Positions 10,870 through 23,500 are shown, counted from the first letter of the stretch. The stretch is DNA of 64,000 nt from Fragilaria crotonensis (GCA_022925895.1 JAKSYS010000242.1:1-64000); one strand, 5' to 3'. Notes: generated by a model not told the origin, from the sequence alone. Numbers and translations are program-made.

Positions 10870-10929
10870 ACAACAGAACTGAAGTCCGACCAGTTTTGTT
10901 TTTGTTTTGTTGTACTGTAAGAACGGCCC
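10870..10929. repeat. Right TIR of the Harbinger element
   Basis: Reverse complement of the left end with a few mismatches. It is GT/TTTTG-rich, ends in GGCCC and is followed by TTA at 10930-10932. Confidence 0.8.
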
Positions 10930-10932
10930 TTA

Positions 10933-11752
10933 GAACTTTATGGGAGCTGTAGAAACACGTCAAAAGAACTCTGAGTAAGCATTATAAGTTATTAGTTATC
11001 ACATGCGATGGATGTCCAATGTACAAGAGTTGAGCATACAATACATATCACACATACATCGGTTGTCGCTCAACTACAACCGCAATGGAGTCATTTGCAA
11101 CAAATGACATAGTTGCGGGCACTGAAAACTATGCTCGCATGCTCCAGCAGTCGGACGAAAACATGAACGAAAGGGTCATTTCAAAAGTAGCAGCATAAAT
11201 AAAAATTTTCCATTCCGGGGACATCCTGAACTGCCATCTGCCTTAAGAACGTGGTATACGTAGAAGCTAAACATGTAAACCGGGATTTTCTGGATGCCCC
11301 GGATGATCATCAGCGCAGGAGGACGACGCTGCTAGATAAACTTAAGAATACATCAGACATTTTTTGTCGCATTCGTGTCCTAAACAGCTTCAACACCACA
11401 TGTCGATGCATCATGAATGATGCGACGAGGTCTTTCACCCTCGAAAGGCACAAGTTCCATCTCGATTTGTCGTCCTCATGTCTTACATCGTACATCAAGA
11501 ACCAAGAAGACAGTGCAATGGGTGTCCCCCCGAAAAGAATGACCAACGAAATGTCGTTCCCGAACTTAACCAGCAAAATCGTAACGCATTCCCTTTTTGG
11601 CCACTCCGACTCAATTCGAATCGCTTGGCCATCTTGGTACATCAACTAACTGCTCTACCTCGGCTGATGAAATGTACTGACTTGCAGGGTGACATTTGTA
11701 GCAAAATACTGGTTAAAATAAACTTGTTTGTGTTTGTTTGCTATACTGTACT
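10933..11752. other. Spacer, no supported gene
   Basis: Two overlapping ORFs of 111-132 codons on opposite strands (about 11251-11649) have no recognisable motif, and I leave them uncalled. A perfect 8-bp-arm palindrome (GTCATTTG, 3-nt loop, CAAATGAC) lies at 11090-11108. Confidence 0.5.
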
Positions 11753-12409
11753 TTAAAGCAAAACCACAGGAGCAATTAGACCAGATGATAAATGTCTCAC
11801 CGGCACAGGAGAAAGTGTTCTTGCTTTCTTCATCGATGGAAGTTCGTCATCCGCCGACTGTAGCTCTATTCTTTTGCGACTTAATAGAGGAAACTTCACC
11901 AGTGGGGTTGAAGGGACGAGGTGAGCCATTGCGGGGTTGTAAGCTTTGTAGAAATCTTGGTAGCCTGTGCAAAGAGCGATTTCTTTCGCCCAAGCAGTGC
12001 ATTTGGACGCGACAATTGCGAGTCGCTCTGGTGACTTGAACCGTTGTTGAGCCTTTATTATGGCACGCATAGCTAGGAACTTGTTCTTTTGTCTCTCAGT
12101 TGAGATTCGGTGTTCAAAGCCTCGTGCGCATTCGCTTCTTAGTCCCAATTCAAGATCAACACTGGCGTCGAGAATAGGATTATCGAAGATAGCATCGCAT
12201 TCGCGAATACTTTTGCAAAGCTCGCGGGCGTGGGTCTTAAAGTCAGCCAGGTCAGATAGTTGATACCAAAGCTCACAGCGATGCCTATCCGTCATTTCGG
12301 ACGAAGGGGTAACAATTGAGACAACTTCTGCCATCAAGAACGTCACTCGTTTAATTCTTCGACGTGATTCATTCACCGAGGAGGAAGAGATCTGGGCTGG
12401 TACATTCAT
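11753..12409 (-). CDS. Protein of unknown function, apparently diatom-type
   Basis: An open frame of 218 codons if the start is the ATG at 12409 (MNVPAQISSSS). The frame stays open upstream to another ATG at 12541, but that extension is Cys-rich and looks less protein-like. The protein opens with a basic RRRIKRVTF segment. A helical region follows (ELWYQLSDLADFKTHARELC), then RGFEHRISTERQKNKFLAMRA, a second helical stretch ending in CTAWAKEIAL, and a basic C-terminus. This looks like a small soluble regulatory protein family that I associate with diatoms, but I know no function for it. It is single-exon with no frame break, unlike the transposon genes nearby. Confidence 0.55.
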   Translation of the reverse strand: MNVPAQISSSSVNESRRRIKRVTFLMAEVVSIVTPSSEMTDRHRCELWYQLSDLADFKTHARELCKSIRECDAIFDNPILDASVDLELGLRSECARGFEHRISTERQKNKFLAMRAIIKAQQRFKSPERLAIVASKCTAWAKEIALCTGYQDFYKAYNPAMAHLVPSTPLVKFPLLSRKRIELQSADDELPSMKKARTLSPVPVRHLSSGLIAPVVLL

Positions 12410-12541
12410 CGCGGCAACGATTCCGCAATTGACTCGGTAGGTAGTATCATTCACGCAGCACATGTTGTTCGCTTTAAGTCTACCAGTGAAAGGTATTTGC
12501 GGTGTGATTTTGTGACACACGAGCCAGTCGCACTGTTGCAT

Positions 12542-14004
12542 TCTACGGAGTTTTAATACTGGTGTGAGCGGTCACCCTCTTAATCGTATGTATGATATAC
12601 TCGGAGTACTGGAGAACTAGTACTACGTACTCCGTACGAGGTACACAATTCTCGTTTCTCTACGACGACTATCATTGATGATCATAGTACATGCTCCTAC
12701 GGTTTCTCGAAGTGGTACTCTCGTACCACTATTCCTTTGTGACGTTTGTGATGTATCACCTGTATGTAAAAAAGACTTATGTCCATCGTGTTGAAGTTTT
12801 AGTCACCCTCAGTGCCGCCACGCACATCAAAGAGCGCGAACAAACTCCGTGAAGCGAAAACAATTGACGATTCAAAAAAGGTTCTCATAAATCATTCGGT
12901 TGAATCCCAGAAAACTCCGATTGATCATATTTTATCTCGAAATAGAGCTCATCATAATTCCTCTTAAAGACTGAGAATTCGCAGAACATTCCATGAAATG
13001 AGAAATGACTATAGACGTAAATGAAAAAGTCTAATTCAGAATGACCGCATTACTTGTTCGGATTTTCTGATGTCCCTCAAAATGACCAATATTTGTCATG
13101 AGTCCGAAAGCCTTTAATGTCGATAGTCACTAAAATGTTAGTGGAGACTTCGATACTCCGATTACACCATTCTTGGGCAATTGCTCGGCTGGCGTACACA
13201 GTTCGTTCGTATAAATGTGGAATGTGGATGGTATGATAAATTAAGAGGATGGAGTACATGCGATGGGGAAGGTTTAGTCGAACTCTCATGAGCCAAGTGA
13301 ACGAAACGCTATGTCTAGTCAACAGAGTACACTATGTACGATAGGGAAGGATTCTCGATACAAAAATTTGACCGTTTGGGAAGTCATCCTCGGAACTGCC
13401 ACGTTTTTCCGTCATTGCTGTGTGGCAACGACATGAAAACGGGATAGGGGTTTCTTCGCAATCTCGCTGGAGTATGAACATTCGAATAGTGAACCGATCC
13501 GCGCGGTTCCATGCAGTGTTGAGGGTGGCTGGTGTCTTCATTCGAAGATCAACAACGATTGCGCTTGTCCTCTTATTCGTATGCCATACTCGAGTATGAT
13601 ACAAGATCTAATAACCAGGCGAACGACCATTCCAGAACCTCCTGAAAACGGGATAAGAGTTCGTTCTGTTCGTATTCTCATTGAAGGCCACATGAGTATC
13701 ACAACTTAAACCTATCAACGCATCGATCCGGGGCCATACGGTTGATGGTTGTGCGTGTCTCGATTCTCTAATCCTGAACTGCACCGACACGACTTCGAAC
13801 GATGCAACCAAGTTGAAAAATGGTAACCATACTAATGTGCACCCGAGTCCTTGGAGCATCAGTTTGGTACCTTCTAAAATGGCATTGTGGTTCGCAACGA
13901 TGTGATGGTCCATTGTGGTACAGTCCAGCTTATGTTCAATACAGCTACTTATGACATGCATTTTACGCTCAACACGTTAACAACGAAACCCAGGCGTTCG
14001 GCAC
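12542..14004. other. Spacer, no gene seen
   Basis: Only short uncharacterised ORFs occur on either strand. GTAC-rich sequence lies at 12590-12740. The rest is unremarkable. Confidence 0.5.
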
Positions 14005-15057
14005 TCAAACGTTCGAACCGGCAGAAGCTGCGGAAGGTGACTTGGACTTCTGATCGGAAGATTTCGAGCCTCGTGTTCCTTTGCTGAACCATCCCGTTCG
14101 GGCGGATTCCTTTGTGGCACGAGATTCTCCGTCTTCGCTGCGCTGAAACACGGACGAACCGTCTTCCGTAGCCGATGAAACGCGGCGTCCACAGATGAGT
14201 GCCAAGATAACTCTGAGAACGACAGCCGACAAAATCACAATCATGGACATGAGGGCACCAGTCTTGATAGATGTAATGTTCGTCTCGCTAAAGGTGGAGA
14301 CAATCAACTCCTTTGGGGCTCCAAGTTCCCTGTAGATACCAAACTGTGAAGATGTTGAGTGAGACGCAGATTAGAGCGGTGTTGCTAGGTAGCATTGTCG
14401 ACTTACACTTGCCCACGCAAGGACAACAGGAATCACATACTCCGGTCGCGTCGGAAAACCGAGGCTGAAGAATGAAACCACGACCAGGAACGCCAGAGTA
14501 CCAATGGCGACGTAGTATTGTGCATCTGCGTCGACATTGTATTTCACCAAGACAACCGAAAGATTCACCATTGCCGCCGCCAGAATCCAACCGCAATGAA
14601 TGGCAAATGGAAACTTCAAGAGCCAGTAGTCACGGATGGACGTTTTTTCAAGTATGGAGAGTTTGTACTGATCATTGACAATAGTCAGGAGAAAATAAAG
14701 TATAGCAAGCATGAAAATGAGCGAGAGCCAAATAACTTCGAATGAAAAAGCGAGCGTCCAGGCAATTTGACTGACGCATACATTGACATAGTCATATCCG
14801 ATGGCCTTCGCAACCATGGGAGTCGCTCGAAAGGTAGGAAGAAGTTGCACCACAACGAAAATGAATTGGGTTATGAAGATAATGCCCCAAATCGAGAATG
14901 TCAACCCAATCGGTGTCACCAAGGTCTGATACTTTTGAGATAGTTCAGTGTTGGTATTTGTCCCAAACCATCCGAATGATCCTATGCCGAACGTAACTGC
15001 CGTATTAGCAGCGTACGCGATGACGTTCATATAGTTCAGGCAGGAAAGGCGCATCAT
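14005..15057 (-). CDS. TspO/MBR-like multi-pass membrane protein, two exons
   Basis: Exon 1 is 15057-14407, the intron is 14406-14344 (63 bp, GTAAGT donor and CAG acceptor, phase 0), and exon 2 is 14343-14005. The product is 329 residues. I see about six or seven hydrophobic helices: residues 8-28, 47-73, 88-112, 113-130, 150-170, 180-200 and, from exon 2, about 240-260. Trp/Pro-containing motifs such as TPIGLTFSIWGIIF and FAIHCGWILAAAMVN resemble the tryptophan-rich sensory protein (TspO/MBR) group, known from tetrapyrrole and sterol binding. The sequence is remote from classical TspO, so the ligand is unknown. The C-terminal 70 residues are basic, Ser-rich and probably cytosolic. Splicing across 14407/14343 restores a natural helix end (LAWASFGIYRELG), which supports the intron. 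Confidence 0.65.
14344..14406 (-). other. Intron of the TspO-like gene
   Basis: 63-bp phase-0 intron with a GTAAGT donor and TTCACAG acceptor. Reading through it gives a premature stop, while removing it joins two hydrophobic reading frames. Confidence 0.7.
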
Positions 15058-15245
15058 GGTTCGTCTTCTTGCTTGAAAGCAGTTCTCTGTTTCAGTTTAT
15101 CGCGAGAGCGGAAGGGATAGTCGATCTCGTTGTCAAGTTTCTTGTGAAAGAGGTGCGCTGACTCATATAGCTTGTCATTCCCACATGTTTGCCTTACCCA
15201 TTCGTACCAATGCATTCGTACTTTGTACAAGTACTTGGAACTCAA

Positions 15246-16056
15246 GGGTACTTGTACCAGATCCCTTGTAAAGTGCTACTGTACTTGGAAAACGTACGTC
15301 ATGTAAGGGCTATCATTCGACTCTACGTACCTGGTACGACTGCAACAACTACTAGTACTGGCTAATACAAGTACTAGAGTACGAGCTAGTACGTAGTACC
15401 AGGTAGAGTACACATACTGTACATGAATACATGTTTCATACTCCAGTACAATTCTTGGAAGTGTTCGAATATGAAGCCGTTGCTACAAGCTATGTACAAA
15501 CTGTACTTGCGCTATGGCTGCCGTACTCCTTGTTACAAGTACTAGTAGCACCTAGTAGTAGTGGAGTACTGACAAGTCCTCGTTGCCGCTGTGCCGTCTG
15601 GTTGGACGTTGGACTGTGCGCTCTGTTACAAAACGGAATGGAAAGGTCCGGTAAACTGCCGTCCCAACCGACGTGAAGATTGCTAAATATTCTACATACG
15701 ATATGAATATACACTCTTGCTCCTTGGAGGCTCGCCGATACGTTATACGTTGGGAATCCTTGGGAACCTGTATGCGACGGTAGAGCCACCGTACCGGGTA
15801 CTCTGTTTTCTGTACTACCGGTACGTGCAGTAGGATGAAATACATCCATGATTATGGATACGTTCGTGGACCCCGGGAATGTTTGCCTTGTACCCGGAGT
15901 ACTACAAGTACCGGTAGTACGTGTATTCATAGTACATCATACTGTAGAGTACCTGGAACAAGTAGTATCGTACTTCTAAATGTGGTACGAGTACCCGATC
16001 ACACCGTACTGACCTCATCGCCCAAAAAGGACCGCCAATCCGATCCGTAAACAAGA
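15246..16056. other. GTAC-rich spacer
   Basis: No gene is visible. Quasi-palindromes such as GTACCTGGTAC, GTACCAGGTA, TAGTACTA and GAGTAC are dense on both strands from 15230 to 16000. Confidence 0.6.
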
Positions 16057-16456
16057 ATGGAGACATTAGATTCAGCAGCCATTCTCAACTGCATTGCTTT
16101 GTTCCGTTCCCAGAATATCTGTGTGTGTGTCTTTGATATGGATTTGACTGCAGTGGCAGCCCACAGTCGAGGATGTCTCCTTCACTCAGATCTGGATGCG
16201 TATCTCCGACAAGCGACACCTGATTTTTTGGTGCTGGTTCCAGACAACACATTCAGATGAAGCCAAATATGGAGGTCATGTGCAACCTGTAACTCACATT
16301 CTGGGCGCAGAGCTTGTTCGTGCCCTATTGGAATATCATGTTGCAACGCTGACTGCCAGTGCCTTCGGCGTTGTCGTTGCATACAATCCCCGCCTCCGTA
16401 AGACGGTGAACCCGAATGACTTGATCAAGCATTATCAAATGAGACAAATCCTATGA
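16057..16456 (+). pseudogene. HAD-like hydrolase relic
   Basis: The first frame (16057-16260) contains ICVCVFDMDLTAVAAHSRG, an excellent HAD motif I (DxD, nucleophile Asp), followed by an acidic helix. It then ends at a stop. The expected motif II (THSDEAKYGG) lies one frame over at about 16245, and the second frame stays open to 16456 through THILGAELVRALLEY and YNPRLRK. The residues normally found between these blocks are missing. The gene therefore has a small deletion plus a frameshift. The substrate of the parent enzyme is unknown. Confidence 0.6.
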
Positions 16457-16676
16457 CATTTTGATAATGTGTTGCCGCATCAACTAGTCTTTTATGATGG
16501 TATTGAAGAAACCTTGCGTGTTTGAGACTGTTGTGACTAGCTACTGTAATGTGCAAGCCATTCAATAAGACAATAGAATGGGTTTTCAATGCAACGATAG
16601 TACTATACTAGACAAAATGGAGTGAACAAGAAGTTCCATCATTGATCCCAAATCCTAATTATAGATAGCGACAAAT

Positions 16677-17575
16677 CTATGTCCATCGATCACACCACCA
16701 GCTTCCGGTGCAACAGTCACACGGATTTGCTGGTGGATTTCCTTGTGGGAGGAAATCCGCATGCTTCAGATACTCTAAGTATTCCTCACCCACAATCATG
16801 CATATTGCTTGAGGAATATTACCTTCTAGCTGGTTCATGTGAAACCAATCAATGCTCAACTTGGTTAGTAGGGCAGCTCCTGCTGTGATGGGATGAAGCT
16901 TGTCAATGCATGCTTGGCAACACGCCAGTCTGTCAATCGAACCAACTGGCCGAGGTATTGATTGTGCCTGTTAAGTCAATGCCCAACATTTCCAATGGAA
17001 TCAGATGAAGCATGCTGTATAGCTCCTCCGGAATAGAATCTGTGAGTCCATTCTCAAACAGTTGCTACGATAGTAGACATGACAAGTTTGCAAAGTTTAT
17101 TGCTCGTCCCAGGTAAGAGTTTCTTCCTTCAGACATCTTGTTGCGGAATTGGTTATGGTTAGTGTCGTGCTTGTGACCACTTGAGAGTTGCATGGTCGAC
17201 TGAACCACCAATGCCACTATGATGAAATGCACACCACCAAACATCATGACAGGGCAACAAGTAGTAACAAAGACGCACCAGAGTCTCCTTATGATGCTTG
17301 ACATGATCATAGAATCTTGGTCACTCCCCTTGTAGATGAAATCATGAGGTTGATAGCTTCAAATTCTTTCTCATTGTGATTGCCACATTTAGGGCCATGG
17401 TTTTGTCATCAGGAATGTAGCAATTTACAGAACCACTGTGCAAGACATTTGGTGGAACAGATTCGCCTCTCAATGGAAGCTTTAGAGGCGGAGAAGCAAG
17501 GATCTGCTGAGGACGGATACTTGAGGTTGTCATCATCATTCGCGTTGTTGTCTTCTCCAATGTTTGGAAACACAC
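16677..17575 (-). pseudogene. LRR membrane protein relic
   Basis: The minus strand carries the C-terminal end of a diatom-type LRR protein: MSIDWFHMNQLEGNIPQAIC, then a tail with NPPANPCDCCTGSWW that matches the Cys-rich tails of the two other LRR genes here (23947 and 56101). Upstream, in another frame near 17055-16960, LTDSIPEELYSMLHLIPLEM is a further repeat. The 5' part (17575-17342) is Ser/Thr-rich with no certain homology. Several frame changes and missing repeats show it is dead. Confidence 0.6.
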
Positions 17576-17699
17576 TTGGAGGAAAAACTATGAGAATTCC
17601 TCACCTGACAAACAAGATTGAGATGGCGACCGACTCTTCGTTAGTCTGGACCCTTCACCTCCGTTGAAGCAGAACCCTACTAGGCGCAGCAATGTTGAT

Positions 17700-20569
17700 A
17701 AGAAAATCCTCTTTGAGCTCCTTTTTCATATTCCTTGCTCCCTTCCTTCTTCAGACCAGCAGTTACATGCAGCATCCCGTCACTTTAAGTCCAAAACTAT
17801 GCACCACGCTCACGGGCATTGGGATGATATGCTTTTGCAGAATTGGGGGAGCTTGGATGAACAACGTCCATCAAACTATGGAGTGGTGATCAAACTGAAT
17901 CTGGTATAGTACAGGCTTCTTTAAAAATGGGGAAATTACAGTTAAGCCCTCTTAAAAGATTTTTCAAAGTAGTACTGGGAGTGCAATGATGCTCTTTGTA
18001 TACCTTCCAATTTTCATGTTAGTTGTCCCATCCAGTAGACAACAAAATGGCCATGATACGTAACATTGCTGTCCATTTTTTGTCACCGTTTCATTTCCAA
18101 TGTGTTCACATCTGAGTTGAATCATTCAGGATGTTTCATTGATAAACCGTCTATGCTGGACTGTGGTCATAAGTATTTGCAGGTGAGGTCTGTCTCATTA
18201 ATGGCGCTTCATTCAAGACGTCCTCATGATTGGAAAGAGCTCCAGCACAGACTGCCTCCTCATACACAGTTGAGATGGTTCATTATTTGCAGGATAACAA
18301 GCAACGGTGATTAAAAAATCAACACTAATGGATCACCCAATGATTGTGAAGAAGACTTGACTGTGAAGGAAAGTTAATGAGGAACAAGCAACTTCATTAG
18401 GATGCCGGTGATGCTGATGATACTGAAGAGGTATCCAACAACGAAAATGATGACAAATCTTTGGACAACTGTGGCAAGGCCGCTGACCTGATTTTGGTCT
18501 TTCAAAACACTGACAACAACCTGATTCAATATGGCTATACTGGAGACACCACTTAGAACAGAGTTTTTTCAGTCAGTCAATTGTCATCTCAAGAAGGTAC
18601 TTTGACAAGAAGTAGAATTCCTGCACACTTTGATGAAAATGGTGGCATTGTTGATGTGGAATGCCATGTCAAGAAAACTGGAGAAGACAATGACACTCAT
18701 GATGTAGATGACGTGAAGTAACTAGTACTCCATATCTTGTACTGGCTGCACATTTTGCTTGTTTCACTAGTACTATCTTCTTTGCTGTACTCCGGCAGTG
18801 CAGCAGCGTCTTTGGTTATGACCTCTGCAGCCACAATTTGAACAAAGAATCGGCAAATCCTCTACAGCCAGGAATTTGCTGTGTCTTCTTATTGTTTTGA
18901 TCCAAGTCCAACCAGACTGCTGTGTTGCAACCAGCAGTGGCTTTGCAACACCATCATATTGATACCATCCAAACTAACTGGGAAGACATTTCTCTTGAAA
19001 GTATTATTGATATTCCCAAGAAACATGTCATTCTTGTCAAACAAATTCATGATTACATAATTCAAGTCCACTACCTTCCACTTTCTGTTCATGTCATGGG
19101 AATGTTGGCAAGGAAACATTCATCTTGCCATGCCTTGCAGCCAGGAACACCATCGCAATATGGGAAATTGCTTTTGTTCCTGTTAACTACTATGGCAACA
19201 CCTGTTTCCTTAATGTTGTTGCAAACATAACAGATGGGAACAGCAATTTCACCATCTTCTGTTTTTAGAGAATTTTCGTGTCATGAGCGACGGGCGACGG
19301 CCAAAGGCCCGCCTACACATGGTAGTATTGCTTGTCCTGTCTGCCACAGAGCTCAAATATATTGGTACTGCGAGTGTGTTACTCGGTGTGTAGTGTATAG
19401 TGTGTCGTATACTGCATTTTAGATCACCGCACAGGTAGTAAGTAGGACTGTAGTACCAGGAGGTAGAACCAGTATTTTTTTCCCCAAATCCTGCTTCTGG
19501 AAGCAGTCGTGCTTCTTGGACTACATTGTTTTGTATGTGTGACACATGAACGTGTTTTTCACCGGTCCGCTGAAATCCATTTTGTCGAGACATGCCTTGC
19601 GCCCTTTGTGTTCCACGACCCAATGGCTGCCTTACTTGGGTGCCAGTTGAGGGAGTACGCACCACCAGGTACTGTAGTGTTGGTACTTGATCATTCTGAA
19701 ATGACGGAATGGCGTCGAACGCGTATGATGTACGTGCGACCTTCGACCTTCTACTGTATGTCATATGAATATCATACAGACGTCGAGAGTCTTCCCAAAT
19801 CCCAAATCTACGGAAGTACTGAGACGGTTACGCAGTTCTACAGTACTTGTTTTTGGCTACTTCCATAATTGGAGAGGGGTATTGTGTGGTCTATTCATAC
19901 ATGCAACATGCGACCCAGCGAGTATACCAGTCGTACACATCTTGCTTCGATTTTTGTATGAAAATCATTCGGCAACGAAGGGAAAAATCTGGTTTTCAAT
20001 TTTTCGATGAGACGACTGCTGCATTAACAGTTACTACTACTGCAACTACTGGGTACCGTAGGGCATACTGGCGAGTATGATAGGGCGTAGGGCGTAGCGG
20101 TGTCTCGGTGCAGAACTGGCAGTAATGTACTAGCCGCGGACTACTGTATGCCTACAGTACCAGGTTGTACCTCGCAGTCGTACATAGTATCATATGGAAC
20201 TCTGAGCTCGTCATAATACACATGTAAGCTGAGAAAGAAATGGGAGTACATGTGTATTTATATATACATGTGTTGTTTATACATGGAAATTGCGTGGGTC
20301 AACCTGGACAGTTTTCCTCCTCAGTCCACACGTATACATAGTGAACCAGGTATGCATACTTGCGGTATGAATACTTGCATCCCCCCCCCGGACACCCGGA
20401 GCCCGGAGTACAATTTTTGGAGCGCAGTGCACATATGAACCCACTTTCTGATTTGCTCTCTTTGCTCGATCAGGCGAAAGGTCAAGTTGGAACCGAGTTG
20501 TAAACGAACGATCTGCAAGCTGCACATTAACAGCGATAAACTCTTGCCTAGCTCCTTCACGTTATTCTC
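17700..20569. other. Long spacer, no gene seen
   Basis: ORFs here are short, overlap on both strands and lack recognisable motifs. 18310-18720 contains acidic-looking broken frames that could be coding debris. GTAC-type motifs are frequent at 19430-20240. A homopolymer run of nine C lies near 20382. Confidence 0.5.
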
Positions 20570-23500
20570 ATGTCGTCATCCGGTAGGTGCTTACAGTTGC
20601 ATATTGGTGGTGGTGTTTGTTGCTCTATTTCCTCCTTCGTACATCACCATGTGCTGGCCGTTGCGTTGATCGTAGAAACATGGAAGCATTCCACGGAGCG
20701 ATAACTTTGTTGTTTCAATCTTTTCGTCTCATCCTAGTTCAAAATCCCCTTTAAAATTGGTTATTCATGAACAGGGAAAGGAGGAAAAGGAGGTGGACGC
20801 TTCACTTCAAGGGCAACAGTTCCAGGAGCTGTTTCGGTCCCAGCCAATGAGGAACCAGAAGTGGCTGCAGCACAACCAACAACACCACCACCATCAACAA
20901 CGCCATCATCAATAAATTCATCACCATCAGCGGTTCCAGAACCTGGCACTGACGTGCCACGAATCCCGTCGCGCCCTGGCAAACAGCGAACTGTCGCTCC
21001 AGCGACTCAACCTGGCGCTGTTAGTATGAATTCTGTATCCAACTCAGCAGTGTCAGACAGTAGTAACGCCGGTGCGGACGCGGATGGAATACACAGCATC
21101 AGTGCCATCGAGCCGGAACCCCTTATGACAACCAGACCAGCTGTAACGTCCAGTCCTAACGCCGATTCCCCAGTGTCGTCGCAAACAGCTGCCAAGGGCC
21201 GTCGTACGACTGCGCCGGCGACTGCGCCAGGTGCTGTCCACTCCGCAGCGGAGGAACCAGGTAGGGACAGCGACCAGCCTCGGTCGTCCTCCGAAATTGT
21301 GGTGCCACAATCCGGGAAGAGTCGTCGCAGTTCCGCACAGGCGGCTTCGGTTCCGGGAGCTACTTCTGTAGGAGGTAATTCATCACAAACGACGCGTCGC
21401 CTTGCCTCCCCCGATGGGTCCGAAGGCGCCGCACTCCCCGCGGTTCCGCGTGCTCGTGATACCGAACTATTGTCGACAACCGCAGCGACAGGCATACTTG
21501 ATACCACTAGTGCTGACGACCAGGAACCACCTCTGTCTCCAGGAGCTGCTAGCACCCATGGCGTCGACGCAGCCAGAGTGTACGTCACACCCGAACATCC
21601 GGGAAGCTATTCCACGACAAGCCTTATCTCACAAGACTCGTCGGCCTCATCCAGGGATCCTCGACTCCACCGCGTTCCATCCAGTGGTGATACTCAGGCT
21701 TTGGTCTCAAACTTGACGGCCTCGCAGGATTTGGCAGCCAAGGATCGTCGCACACGCCGTGCCGAGCCAAGTGTTCCGGGAGCTCATCATGTGGCTGGCG
21801 CGCAGGACACTTCAGATGCAGTGGCCTTGTCCAAGGATCCTCGCGCTCGTCACGAAGCACAGCGAACAGGCGGGGATTCCGCGAAGAGCCGCATGCCGCC
21901 GCGTGCCGAAGTGGTGACTGCAGGAGAACAAGAACCGACTTCGGTGATCAGTGCTGAAGATCCTGAACAACCGTATCACTCCATTACTTCCGTGGGAGCT
22001 GGAGACGTGGGAAACGGAAACCGATATGAAGCCGATGCCAAGGTTGCCGAATCGAGTGGTGTCTCGATCCCTGAACATTCCCGCGACGTTTTTGTTGTGG
22101 ACCGAACACCTGCTGTCACCTCCAACGACATCAAGGATCCTTATGACGACCCCCACAAGAGCCCGCTAGACGAGGAGCAGCCTTCGCGTGGTCCCATGGC
22201 CAGAAATGCGGCTGCTGTCGCGGCAGCTCTAACGACTGAATCTCGCGGAATCGGCGTTGCACCGGACGTGACGTATGGAACTACTCGGGGTGGCTCAAAT
22301 GACGACAACCTTGCAGTCGCAGTAGCCATTGAAGATGGTGAAAACGAACGCTTTCTTCCAGCAGCAATCGAGTATGACCCTGATTCCAAGCCACCTTTGA
22401 TGAAGAATCGTCGTTTTCGTCTTTACATCATCTCGGGCATTCTTCTCTTTGTCATTGTCATCGTCACGGTCATCCTCGGAGTGGTTGTATTCAAAAAACA
22501 ACCTGGGTATGGGGCGTCAGACGCTCCATCGTTAGCTCCTACGTCCACCATGGATGCGAAATATTACCAACAGTTTGCCCAAGTCCTTGGATACAATGAA
22601 TGGAATTTCACAAGTGATTCCCCCCAAGGTGCTGCAGCCCAGTGGATCATCGAAGAAGACCCTCGAAATTTGGGCGTTGACGATGAGACGCTGACCCAGC
22701 GTTACCTGTTAGCAGTCTTTTTTTACACCACAACGCAAAACGGAGCCCTTTCGTGGCGCTCTTGCAACCCTGATCCTTCCGACAGCACTATCACCGAGTG
22801 CGATTTCCAACAGTATACCGCCCTGGATAATGAAGAGGTGACATACGAACCAAAGCTCTCCTCCCGTTGGATGAGTGGAGTGGACGAGTGCACATGGGCC
22901 GGAGTTCTTTGCAACGATCTCAAGGTCCTTATCGCCATCGAGCTTAGTAAGTGCCTTGCATGTCGAATTGTACGATCTCCTTAACTGGAAAAACATTGTT
23001 CGCTTACACATTGCTGCTTTGTTATCGACTCAGTGGGCCAAAACATTACCGGAACCATCCCTACGGAACTCGCTGCCTTCCCCTTGGTCCAGTCACTGTC
23101 CCTTGCGTTCAATGAGTTTACTGGAACACTTCCGATTACCTTTGCATTGCCCGACAGTGCTCGACAGTTGCTCAATCTTGAAGTTCACGGAAATTACCTC
23201 ACTGGCACCATCCCTTCGGAGTACTTCCAAGCCACCGGTCTTCAGAATTGGAACATCGGCCAAAATCTGTTTACCGGAACTTTGAGCACGGAAATCGGTC
23301 GTTTGACTAACCTGAAAGGTTTTCATACATTTGATAATATGCTCACCGGAACGTTCCCCACCGAAATCGGTCGTTTGGAGTACCTTTCGTTCACCCGTCA
23401 TCAGGAAAATCGGTACACTGGAACAATTCCATCTGAACTTGGCGAGCTGATTTTAATGCAAGAGCTTTGGATGTATTCCAATCAGTTCACGGGCACGATC

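Larger units (their letters stand above)
6867..10929. mobile_element. PIF/Harbinger-like DNA transposon, about 4.06 kb
   Basis: Both ends can be seen. The left end begins GGCCGATCCTTATAGTAC and the right end, read inward, begins GGGCCGTTCTTACAGTAC. Both continue into ACAAAACA-rich sequence for roughly 40 bp with a few mismatches. TTA flanks both ends. The interior holds a plus-strand transposase (7276-8977) and convergent minus-strand ORFs (9054-10352 and 10384 to about 10658), which together fill the element. The transposase has two 1-nt frameshifts, so this copy is probably non-autonomous now. Confidence 0.85.

Noticed and set aside
11090-11108. Perfect 8-bp-arm palindrome
   Set aside because: Single occurrence, no neighbouring gene or repeat to give it meaning.
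19249-19764. 171-codon minus-strand ORF
   Set aside because: It is crossed by a plus-strand ORF of similar length, shows no motif and lies in a GTAC-rich spacer. I judge it a chance ORF.
20382-20391. Run of nine C as a possible regulatory signal
   Set aside because: An isolated homopolymer; no associated gene feature.
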